A stretch of 8,068 nucleotides of DNA from JBJXGC01 sp046154545. Lineage in GTDB: Bacteria; Chloroflexota; Dehalococcoidia; Tepidiformales; Tepidiformaceae. This document shows, in pieces, positions 1 through 5,821 of the stretch (position 1 is the first letter of the stretch; each line of letters starts with the position of its first letter). The notes below the pieces were generated by a model. It saw nothing but the letters and a program-made list of their open reading frames with translations, did not search any database and had not been told where the DNA came from. Position numbers and translations under genes: made by a program. Location of the stretch: the NCBI GenBank assembly GCA_046154545.1, contig JBJXGC010000341.1, positions 1 through 8,068 on the forward strand, given 5' to 3'.

Positions 1-165
1 TACCAGACGTCGCTCCCCACCGTGAGTGCTGCGAGGACCGCGGTCTTCGAGTACATCGAAGTCTTCTACAATCGCCAGCGCCTCCACTCCGCCCTCGACT
101 ACCAAAGTCCCTCCGCCTACGAGGCCCGTAAGCTCAGCCAACCAACGACGGCACCAGCCGCCTAA
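1..165 (+). CDS. IS3-family transposase (OrfB), C-terminal fragment
   Basis: The reading frame is open from the first base and stops at TAA 163-165, giving 54 residues of the end of a DDE integrase-type transposase. The stretch FEYIEVFYNRQRLHSALDY followed by SPSAYEARK is the classic C-terminal signature of IS3-family OrfB, including the region of the last catalytic acidic residue (the E of the EYIEVFYN block lies close to it). The protein would catalyse cut-and-paste or copy-out movement of its own element. The upstream part lies outside the window, so whether the element is intact cannot be judged. A probable terminal inverted repeat begins 5 nt after the stop, which is the usual arrangement at the right end of IS3 elements. 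Family assignment is firm; the subgroup is not determined. Confidence 0.9.
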   Translation, partial: YQTSLPTVSAARTAVFEYIEVFYNRQRLHSALDYQSPSAYEARKLSQPTTAPAA

Positions 166-170
166 CCGCA

Positions 171-196
171 CTGTCCGTCAAAACGGGGCAAGCCCA
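171..196 (+). repeat. Probable right terminal inverted repeat of the IS3-family element
   Basis: Read on the minus strand, this 26 bp begins TGGGCTTGCCCCGTTTTGAC and continues into GGACAG. IS3 elements typically begin with TG and end with CA, often with a G-rich/C-rich run a few bases in, as here. It sits just after the transposase stop. The matching left end is outside the window, so the exact boundary and any target duplication cannot be confirmed. Confidence 0.65.
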
Positions 197-232
197 TGCT
201 GGCGACAACGGGGGAGCAGTTCGCCCTATCCC

Positions 233-256
233 CTCTGACCCTTTCGACCCTCTGCG
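233..256 (+). repeat. Degenerate CTTTG-type tandem repeat
   Basis: The segment CTCTGACCC-TTTCGACCC-TCTGCG is built of near-octamer/nonamer units. It aligns with the right arm of the nuoD-nuoH hairpin (5882-5905) at about 18 of 24 columns, and three of the differences are C/T transitions. It looks like an eroded copy of the same short repeat. The rest of the 166-361 gap shows only a perfect 5-bp inverted repeat (GGCAA-cgc-TTGCC, 271-283) and a weak promoter-like hexamer. Confidence 0.45.
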
Positions 257-313
257 TCCCCGCTGCCCCAGGCAACGCTTGCCGCCCACTCATCCAGCCT
301 CGCCCTGGCGTCG

Positions 314-319
314 TACAAT
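314..319 (+). promoter_or_regulatory. Possible -10 element for the DUF11-domain protein gene
   Basis: TACAAT matches the sigma-70 -10 consensus at five of six positions and would start transcription near 326, about 36 nt before the GTG start. No convincing -35 hexamer is seen 16-18 nt upstream, so the call is weak. Confidence 0.35.
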
Positions 320-361
320 CGAGGTGCATGGCCGGACGCGGACATGCGGGAGGGGCCTCAC

Positions 362-1405
362 GTGTTCGCAGTCCGCTGGATCCCGCGTTCGCGCACCGTC
401 ATCAGCTCAATCGTTGCCGCGGTGGCGGTGCTGGCCGCCCTCCCCCTCTCCGACGGCGGCCTTGCCCGCGCCGCCGGGACGCTCGTGGTCGAGGGTACGG
501 AGGTCTTTCTCACCCCTGGTGGCGACGTCCCGGACGCCGTGGAGGTTTCGGCCGGGGGCCTGCTGGGTGGGAACGGGGCGGCCGGCGACATCCGCATCGC
601 CGACGGTACGCTTTCGCCGGGCCTGCCCGAACGGCCGGGGCTCATCACGGCCAGGAGCCTCGCGATGACGCCCGCATCGACCTTCCAGGCCGAACTGAGC
701 GGCTCCAGCCCCGGGCGTGGCCACGACCAGGTCGCCCTTCACGGGACGCTCGCCCTTGGCGGCGCCCGCCTGGTCCTCGAACTTAGCCTCGTGGGGCCGA
801 TCGGCCAGAAGTACGCCGTCATCACCGGTGCGACCTCAGTGACGGGCACCTTCGCAAACCTGCCGGAGGGGGCACGGTTTGTGGCCGCCGCCGCCACCTT
901 CTCGATCAGCTACAAGGGCGGTGACAGCGGCCGCGACGTCGTCATCATGCGGGATGTACCGCTCCCGGCGGACCTTCGCGTGCGCACGGCGCCGTCCGCC
1001 ACCGTCGTCCGGCCGGGCGCCGTCGTGACGTTCACCGTGATTGTCGAGAACCTCGGTCCGAACGGGGCCCTCCACCCGGTCTTCGAAGACATCCTGCCCT
1101 CCGGGCTCGTCTTTCAGTCGCTCCACGCGCCCGCCGACTGGGTGTGTGTCTTCCCGTCGGTGGGTGTCAGCGGGACCGCCCATTGCGAACGGTCCGCACT
1201 GGCAGCCGGTGCCAGCGCCACCTTCGTCATCTTCGCGAAGGCCCTGGACGCACCAGCGGCCAACCAGCTCAATCGGGCGACGATCAGCTCCGACTCGCCC
1301 GACCCCGCACCCGCCAACAACACCGCCACGGACGGGGTCGAGGTCAGCGCCTCGGCCCGCCCCTACCGCGTGGTGGGAGTGTCGTTGGCTGGTGATGGGC
1401 GGTGA
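362..1405 (+). CDS. Secreted protein with autotransporter-like beta-strand region and DUF11 domain
   Basis: Predicted exported surface or extracellular protein of 347 residues; its function is unknown. The GTG at 362 is preferred because GGAGG (349-353) lies 8 nt upstream; an in-frame ATG at 344 would add six residues but has no such site. Residues 4-38 form a signal peptide: basic start (RWIPRSR), hydrophobic core (VISSIVAAVAVLAALPL), likely cut near ARA-A. Residues about 60-200 follow the pattern seen in autotransporter passenger and PEP-CTERM-type proteins: GGLLGGNGAAGDI, GTLSPG, then regularly spaced short strands ending in GRDVVIM. Residues about 203-330 are one DUF11 repeat (ADLRV, RPGAVVTFTVIVENLGPN, DILPSGL), an Ig-like fold common in cell-surface proteins. 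Two cysteines in this domain (262 and 275) could pair. No C-terminal anchor, sorting motif or membrane helix is visible, and the C-terminus ends soon after the domain, so it may be released or attached by other means. It stands alone between the IS end and the TIR genes. Confidence 0.8.
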   Translation: MFAVRWIPRSRTVISSIVAAVAVLAALPLSDGGLARAAGTLVVEGTEVFLTPGGDVPDAVEVSAGGLLGGNGAAGDIRIADGTLSPGLPERPGLITARSLAMTPASTFQAELSGSSPGRGHDQVALHGTLALGGARLVLELSLVGPIGQKYAVITGATSVTGTFANLPEGARFVAAAATFSISYKGGDSGRDVVIMRDVPLPADLRVRTAPSATVVRPGAVVTFTVIVENLGPNGALHPVFEDILPSGLVFQSLHAPADWVCVFPSVGVSGTAHCERSALAAGASATFVIFAKALDAPAANQLNRATISSDSPDPAPANNTATDGVEVSASARPYRVVGVSLAGDGR

Positions 1406-1438
1406 TGTCACGCGTTCCATACGTGAGAGGGCCTGCGG

Positions 1439-1444
1439 TATACT
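1439..1444 (+). promoter_or_regulatory. -10 element of a leaderless promoter for the first TIR gene
   Basis: TATACT lies exactly 6 nt before the ATG at 1451, so the predicted first transcribed base is the A of the start codon. No Shine-Dalgarno sequence precedes the ATG. A weak -35 candidate (TTCCAT, 1415-1420, spacer 18) is flanked by a short inverted repeat, TCACG (1408-1412) and CGTGA (1422-1426), which could be an operator. The -10 is a good match; the -35 and operator are speculative. Confidence 0.6.
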
Positions 1445-1450
1445 GCATGC

Positions 1451-1834
1451 ATGTGCGTCTTCCTGAGTTACGACCTCCGGGATGCTGAGGCCGCGACGGC
1501 GCTCCGCGCGAGACTGGCGCGGGAGGGCCTCACTGTCCGGGACGGCGGGGCCGATCCGACGTGGGCGTTGCCCGTCGAGGAACGGCTGAGGGGGACGGAC
1601 GCTCTGGTGGTGCTCATCTCCGCGAACTCTTCGGATTCCGTGTCAGTAAGTCGCGACCTCGACTATGTGCTCACCACGAAGAGGTTTAAGGACCGGCTCA
1701 TTCCGGTGTTGCTGGATGGGACGCGGGACTACCCCTGGATTTTGGATGAAATGTCACCAGTCAGTGCCGCAGCGTCGCTCGACGAGGTTGCGGAAACCGT
1801 AGCCCAGCGGCTGGGTCGTGTGCCCGCCGCGTGA
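1451..1834 (+). CDS. Small stand-alone TIR-like domain protein (divergent)
   Basis: A 127-residue protein made almost entirely of one TIR-like (TIR_2/Toll-interleukin receptor) domain. It opens directly with the first strand, VFLSYD (3-8), followed by helix residues DAEAATALRARLAREGL. The central strand DALVVLISANS (50-60) and the strand RLIPVLLDG (82-90) are typical of the family. Bacterial TIR domains often hydrolyse or cyclise NAD+ and many act in phage defence. Here the glutamate expected in the SxxWxxxE segment is replaced: aligning SVSVSRDL with the second TIR protein (SDWVKEEI) puts Asp69 at the catalytic position, and the Trp is Ser. The tryptophan- and acid-rich loop after the second strand is also poorly conserved. 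Loss or change of NADase activity is therefore plausible but untested. No membrane segment or partner domain is present. The upstream gene ends 45 nt before; a second TIR gene starts 101 nt after. No ribosome binding site is seen. Confidence 0.8.
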   Translation: MCVFLSYDLRDAEAATALRARLAREGLTVRDGGADPTWALPVEERLRGTDALVVLISANSSDSVSVSRDLDYVLTTKRFKDRLIPVLLDGTRDYPWILDEMSPVSAAASLDEVAETVAQRLGRVPAA

Positions 1835-1872
1835 CATGATCCCCCAGCTTCTCCTCAGCCCCAACTACATCT

Positions 1873-1901
1873 TTCTACGAGTCTACACCTGTTCTACGAG
1901 T
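1873..1901 (+). repeat. Direct repeat TTCTACGAGT x2 upstream of the second TIR gene
   Basis: TTCTACGAGT occurs at 1873-1882 and again at 1892-1901, 19 bp start to start, close to two helical turns. Shorter CTACA/CTACG cores also occur at 1865, 1875, 1883 and 1894. The second copy runs into the expected -35 region of the promoter whose -10 is at 1924-1929, a suitable place for a regulator to bind. The repeat is seen directly; the operator role is inference. Confidence 0.5.
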
Positions 1902-1923
1902 GAATCCTCAACCCCAGCTGCCC

Positions 1924-1929
1924 TAGACT
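1924..1929 (+). promoter_or_regulatory. -10 element of a leaderless promoter for the second TIR gene
   Basis: TAGACT lies exactly 6 nt before the ATG at 1936, repeating the geometry seen at the first TIR gene. No Shine-Dalgarno sequence is present, which supports a leaderless transcript. The -35 region (about 1900-1906) is poor and overlaps the direct repeat, as might be found in an activator- or repressor-controlled promoter. Confidence 0.55.
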
Positions 1930-1935
1930 GCGCTG

Positions 1936-2346
1936 ATGCCACCGCTCGAGCTCTTCCTCTCTCACTGCCACGAGGATCACGAAGCCGTCGGCCGTCTGAC
2001 GGCGATCCTGCGCGACCACGGTGTCCCCGTTTGGCTCAGCGAAGACGCCATCCGGGGCTCACGGCGTTGGCATGATGAGATTGGCGCCGCGTTGGCCCGG
2101 TGCGATTGGTTCATGGTCCTGCTTTCGCCGGCGTCAGTGAGGTCGGATTGGGTGAAGGAAGAAATCCAATATGCGATGCGCCAGCCTCGGCTACGCACCC
2201 GCATCATCCCCGTCATGCATGAGACCTGTGACCCGGACCAGCTCTCCTGGACGCTCGGCAACCGCCAGATGATCGACCTGCGTGCGGACTGGCAGGCGGG
2301 CTGCCGCGAGTTGCTGCGGATCTGGGGCATAGGGCTCCGCCAGTGA
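1936..2346 (+). CDS. Small stand-alone TIR-domain protein
   Basis: A 136-residue cytoplasmic protein consisting of a single TIR domain. Visible landmarks in order: first strand LELFLSHCHEDH (4-15), helix VGRLTAILRDHG, second strand and following loop VPVWLSEDAIRGSRRWHDEI (30-49; the WxSEDxIxxG pattern is typical of bacterial TIR_2 proteins), strand DWFMVLLSPAS (57-67), then SDWVKEEI (70-77) and RIIPVMHE (89-96). Glu76 corresponds to the catalytic glutamate of NAD+-cleaving TIR domains such as SARM1 (DWVHKEI), so enzyme activity looks possible. There is no sensor, STING, SLOG or membrane domain fused, so what would trigger it is not evident from the sequence. It lies 101 nt downstream of a more divergent TIR gene, probably with its own promoter, and converges on a minus-strand gene 36 nt away. 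A defence or signalling role is inference from the family. Confidence 0.88.
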   Translation: MPPLELFLSHCHEDHEAVGRLTAILRDHGVPVWLSEDAIRGSRRWHDEIGAALARCDWFMVLLSPASVRSDWVKEEIQYAMRQPRLRTRIIPVMHETCDPDQLSWTLGNRQMIDLRADWQAGCRELLRIWGIGLRQ

Positions 2347-2361
2347 GCCGGTGACACGTCG

Positions 2362-2380
2362 TGGAGCGTGGGCCGCTCCA
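2362..2380. terminator. Hairpin between convergent genes, candidate bidirectional terminator
   Basis: TGGAGCG-tgggc-CGCTCCA is a perfect 7-bp stem with a 5-nt loop, placed between the stop of the second TIR gene (2346) and the stop of the minus-strand gene (2383). There is no T-run on either side, so if it terminates transcription it is not a textbook intrinsic terminator. Confidence 0.5.
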
Positions 2381-2382
2381 TC

Positions 2383-2862
2383 TCAGAGGCACTTCAGGAT
2401 GCGCCCCGTGCTTCCATCGACCAGCGTGTACGGCCCGAGCGTCGTGCCCTCGTCGGTGAGCCGGATCGTGAGGCGCATCCCCGCGCCCGTGACCGTCCCG
2501 GAGTAGGCAGCCGGGTGGGAGTCCTCGGGGACCCCGGCCTCCACCGGCCCCCCACGTTCGCGGACATAGATGCCGTCCCAGGCGAACGAACCGTCAGCTG
2601 CGATCGGCCTCGCGCCGCGGACCTCGCCATAGGCGCAATCGAATTCGAGCCGCGCAATGTCCCCGGCCTCGATGGTCAGGCGTATCCCTGGACCGCCCCA
2701 GACCCCCGTGAGCACCCGGTCACCCGTGGCCATGCCGTCGCGCACGAGGAGCGGGAGGACGAGGCGGTGTTCATGGGCTGAGGCGTCCGCCGCGACGCCC
2801 GTCGACCCCGACACGACGACCGCTGCTATGAAGAGGGCCGCCGCCACCTTCGCCACATCCAT
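2383..2862 (-). CDS. Small exported protein of unknown function
   Basis: A 159-residue protein starting at ATG 2862 (MDVAKVAAALFIAAVVVSG). The first 28 or so residues form a signal peptide with a likely cut after VAADA or nearby. The frame stays open upstream to 3027, but that extension is mostly translated heptamer repeat (PRAESRE-type residues) and is not credible as protein. The mature part resembles a loosely conserved family of small bacterial beta-rich hypothetical proteins. It has a GVWGGPGIRLTIEAGD strand pair, an FDCAYGEV segment with a cysteine, DGSFAWDGIYVRERGGP, a second YSGTVTGAGMRLTIRL strand pair, and a penultimate cysteine (LKCL). The two cysteines could form a disulfide outside the cytoplasm. 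I do not recognise a named function; a lipocalin-like or other beta-barrel fold is only a guess. The ribosome binding site is weak. It converges with the TIR gene and diverges from the nuo operon. Confidence 0.7.
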   Translation of the reverse strand: MDVAKVAAALFIAAVVVSGSTGVAADASAHEHRLVLPLLVRDGMATGDRVLTGVWGGPGIRLTIEAGDIARLEFDCAYGEVRGARPIAADGSFAWDGIYVRERGGPVEAGVPEDSHPAAYSGTVTGAGMRLTIRLTDEGTTLGPYTLVDGSTGRILKCL

Positions 2863-2874
2863 GGCCGCATCGTA

Positions 2875-2923
2875 CTCTCGGCTCTCGGCTCTCGGCTCTC
2901 GGCTCTCGGCTCTCGGCTCCCGG
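2875..2923. repeat. CTCTCGG heptamer tandem array
   Basis: Six perfect consecutive CTCTCGG units (2875-2916) are followed by one variant, CTCCCGG (2917-2923), and then degenerate units to about 2950 (CTCCGCTCCCGG, CTCCTTGCTCTCGG). The array starts 13 nt upstream of the minus-strand gene's start codon, within the divergent region shared with the nuo promoter. Slippage could change the spacing between promoter and gene. No protein-coding role is likely. Confidence 0.9.
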
Positions 2924-2963
2924 CTCCGCTCCCGGCTCCTTGCTCTCGGCTCTTTCCCGTCTC

Positions 2964-2992
2964 TTGCCCTGCCAAACCTCCCGGGGTAGAGT
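2964..2992 (+). promoter_or_regulatory. Candidate sigma-70-type promoter of the nuo operon
   Basis: TTGCCC (2964-2969) and TAGAGT (2987-2992) are separated by the ideal 17 bp and each matches its consensus at four of six positions. Transcription would start near 3000, giving a leader of about 143 nt before nuoA. The TAGAGT hexamer resembles the -10 motifs of the TIR genes (TATACT, TAGACT). Confidence 0.5.
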
Positions 2993-3016
2993 TTGTGTCC
3001 GGAATCACAAGCGCTG

Positions 3017-3035
3017 GTGGCCACCATTTGGCCAC
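3017..3035 (+). promoter_or_regulatory. Inverted repeat in the nuo leader
   Basis: GTGGCCA-ccatt-TGGCCAC is a perfect 7-bp inverted repeat with a 5-nt centre, about 17 nt after the predicted transcription start and 107 nt before nuoA. It could be an operator for a dimeric regulator or an RNA hairpin; it is not followed by a T-run. Apart from this and the heptamer array nothing else is recognised in the 2863-3142 gap. Confidence 0.45.
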
Positions 3036-3142
3036 TCGCCCGACACGGAGTTCGACCGCTTCATGACTCGCAGGGCACCGTCGCAACCACGCGGACAAGG
3101 GCTCTGCGTTTTCATGTCAGCGGCCTTTCGGAGTCACGGCCG

Positions 3143-3505
3143 ATGAGCTTCTACGACGGCTGGTCCGCGGTCATGATGGCGGTCATCGGCGGGTTCATCC
3201 TCGTCGGCACGGCCCTGCTCGCGTCGCGTGTGCTCGCGCCCTTTGGCAAAGAGCGCGGCAAGGCTGTCTCCTACGAGTGCGGTATGCTGCCGATCGGGCG
3301 GAACTGGGCGCAGATCCACGTCCGCTACTACCTGATCGCGATCCTCTTCCTCCTGTTCGATGTCGAGGCGGTGTTCCTTTTCCCGTGGGTGGTCCAGCTC
3401 CGGGTCTTCCCGGAGTGGGTGCTCTACGAGGTGATGGCGTTTGTGCTCGTGCTCGGCCTGGGGCTCGGGTATGCCTGGAAGAAGGGTGTGTTGGAGTGGC
3501 GATGA
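3143..3505 (+). CDS. nuoA: NADH-quinone oxidoreductase subunit A
   Basis: Membrane subunit of respiratory complex I, located beside NuoH at the entrance of the quinone channel. The 120-residue length is normal for the family. The family signatures are clear: SYECGMLPIG (43-52) in the loop after the first helix and VRYYLIAILFLLFDVEAVFLFPW (60-82) forming the second helix, with the conserved acidic FDVE. Three membrane helices are expected: about 9-31, 60-82 and 92-111. The ATG at 3143 is chosen because GGAG (3130-3133) lies 9 nt upstream and the protein begins as NuoA should; the frame is open back to 2993 but that extension has no NuoA character. It is the first gene of the operon, and its stop overlaps the nuoB start in ATGA, suggesting translational coupling. 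Confidence 0.95.
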   Translation: MSFYDGWSAVMMAVIGGFILVGTALLASRVLAPFGKERGKAVSYECGMLPIGRNWAQIHVRYYLIAILFLLFDVEAVFLFPWVVQLRVFPEWVLYEVMAFVLVLGLGLGYAWKKGVLEWR

Positions 3506-4062
3506 GCGAGCAGACACCGTATCTCTATGTCCCTGATTTTGGCGCCGAAGCGGAGCGGCTCACGCCAATCGACCTCCCCACGCCAACGGCCGCCTACCGG
3601 ATCGTCTTGCCCGGGGTCATCCAGACGGGCGCCGACCTCCTCCTGGCGATGAGCCGCAAGAGTTCGCTCTGGCCGATGACGTTCGGCCTCGCCTGCTGCG
3701 CCATCGAGATGATCGGGACGTTCATGGCTAACCACGACCTCGACCGCTTCGGCATCGTGCCCTGGCCAAGCCCCCGCCAGAGCGACGTGATGGTTGTCTC
3801 CGGTACCGTGACAAAGAAGATGGCGCCCGCCATCAAGCTCCTCTACGAACAGATGCCGAACCCGAAATACGTCATCTCGATGGGCGCCTGCGCCACTAAC
3901 GGTGGCCCCTACACGGAGTACGACCGCGTCCTCCAGGGCGTCGATAAGATCATCCCGGTCGATGTCTACGTCCCCGGCTGCCCGCCGCGGCCCGAATCCT
4001 TGCTCGACGGCTTCCTCGCCCTCCAACGGAAGATCCTCGAAGAGCGGAAGATGGTCGGATGA
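3502..4062 (+). CDS. nuoB: NADH-quinone oxidoreductase subunit B (cluster N2 subunit)
   Basis: Peripheral-arm subunit that holds the terminal 4Fe-4S cluster N2, which passes electrons to quinone. At 186 residues it is of normal length. The four N2 ligands are present: the tandem Cys65-Cys66 in FGLACCAIEM, Cys130 in SMGACATNGG and Cys160 in VPGCPPRPES. SPRQSDVMVVSGTVTKKMAP (90-109) is the conserved central block. One oddity is PWPSPRQ (88-93): most NuoB proteins have PR or FR just before xSPRQ, so a usually conserved arginine near the quinone site appears as Trp88. The start at 3502 overlaps the nuoA stop (ATGA) and has GGAG (3493-3496) upstream. The frame runs back to 3277 inside nuoA in a different register, which is a shadow. 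The stop overlaps nuoC in ATGA. Confidence 0.97.
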   Translation: MSEQTPYLYVPDFGAEAERLTPIDLPTPTAAYRIVLPGVIQTGADLLLAMSRKSSLWPMTFGLACCAIEMIGTFMANHDLDRFGIVPWPSPRQSDVMVVSGTVTKKMAPAIKLLYEQMPNPKYVISMGACATNGGPYTEYDRVLQGVDKIIPVDVYVPGCPPRPESLLDGFLALQRKILEERKMVG

Positions 4063-4592
4063 GCGCTGTGAAGGTCCCCCAGCCTCACCCTCAGCGGCCG
4101 CTTGCCGCCATGTCGAACGCGGTGGCGAAGCTCGCCGCCTCGCACAACGCCGTCGTCGGGGAGACGGGCACAGACATCGACGTCACCCTTACCGCGGAAC
4201 ACCTGCACCCGTTCGTGAGCGAGCTGAAGCGCCAGAGCGCGCTCTCCTTCGACTACCTGCGGAATATCGCGGGGGTGGATTTCGAAGCCGAGGGGATGGC
4301 CCTCAAGTACCAGCTCTATTCCTTTAAGCACGGTCACTCCTTACAAATAACCGTCCCGACGACCAACGGCCACCCGCATGTCCCCACCATCACGGACCTC
4401 TATCCGGCCGCCGATTGGCATGAGCGCGAGGCCTCCGAGATGTTCGGTTTCGTCTTCGACGGCCACCCCAACCCCAAGAACCTCCTGCTCGAAGAGGACC
4501 TCCACATTCACCCGCTCCTCAAGGCCCACCCGCTCCAGAAGGTGGAGATCCTCCAGGGCATCGAAGACGGCCCGCCGGGGTTCAAATTCTGA
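4059..4592 (+). CDS. nuoC: NADH-quinone oxidoreductase subunit C (30 kDa)
   Basis: Peripheral-arm scaffold subunit that packs against NuoD and NuoB; it carries no cofactor. It has 177 residues. Conserved segments visible are SFDYLRNIAGVD (63-74), the strand ALKYQLYSF (81-89), and the family hallmark VPTITDLYPAADWHEREASE followed by MFGFVFDGHPN (108-138), then NLLLEEDLHIHPLLKAHPLQ. The chosen ATG at 4059 overlaps the nuoB stop in ATGA; an internal ATG at 4110 (Met18) would give a shorter protein, and the first 17 residues (proline- and histidine-rich) are not family-conserved. NuoC and NuoD are separate genes here, not fused as in some enterobacteria. A 70-nt repeat-bearing gap follows before nuoD. 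Confidence 0.95.
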   Translation: MSAVKVPQPHPQRPLAAMSNAVAKLAASHNAVVGETGTDIDVTLTAEHLHPFVSELKRQSALSFDYLRNIAGVDFEAEGMALKYQLYSFKHGHSLQITVPTTNGHPHVPTITDLYPAADWHEREASEMFGFVFDGHPNPKNLLLEEDLHIHPLLKAHPLQKVEILQGIEDGPPGFKF

Positions 4593-4614
4593 TGAGACTG
4601 CATACCGCTCCCTC

Positions 4615-4649
4615 CAATCGGCAATCTCCAATCTCGAATCGGCAATCCG
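4615..4649. repeat. CAATCKS-type heptamer repeat in the nuoC-nuoD gap
   Basis: Five consecutive 7-bp units are seen: CAATCGG, CAATCTC, CAATCTC, GAATCGG, CAATCCG. They fill half of the 70-nt spacer between nuoC and nuoD and end 13 nt before the nuoD start. The period equals that of the CTCTCGG array at 2875 but the sequence differs. Confidence 0.8.
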
Positions 4650-4662
4650 CCGGGGGCGCCTC

Positions 4663-5808
<1,146 letters not shown>

Positions 5809-5821
5809 CCGGACCGGTTGG

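Noticed and set aside
1..196. Complete insertion sequence
   Set aside because: Only the transposase C-terminus and the right end are present; the left end and OrfA lie outside the window, so intactness cannot be claimed.
328..361. Leaderless start at ATG 328 after the TACAAT hexamer
   Set aside because: This ATG is out of frame with the signal-peptide-bearing protein and opens only the motif-free shadow frame.
196..786. Plus-strand open frame overlapping the DUF11-protein gene
   Set aside because: Its translation is Arg/Gly/Pro-rich without motifs; the overlapping frame from 362 has a signal peptide, ribosome binding site and recognisable domains.
2875..2950. CRISPR array
   Set aside because: The units are 7 bp and contiguous with no spacers.
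2863..3027. N-terminal extension of the minus-strand exported protein
   Set aside because: It mostly translates the heptamer array, and it would bury the signal peptide that starts at 2862.
2993..3142. Upstream extension of nuoA
   Set aside because: No NuoA homology is visible, and a ribosome binding site precedes the ATG at 3143, giving a normal 120-residue protein.
1451..4062. Functional link between NAD-cleaving TIR proteins and complex I
   Set aside because: Attractive because both could touch NAD metabolism, but the genes have separate promoters, a minus-strand gene lies between them, and the complex may not even use NADH.
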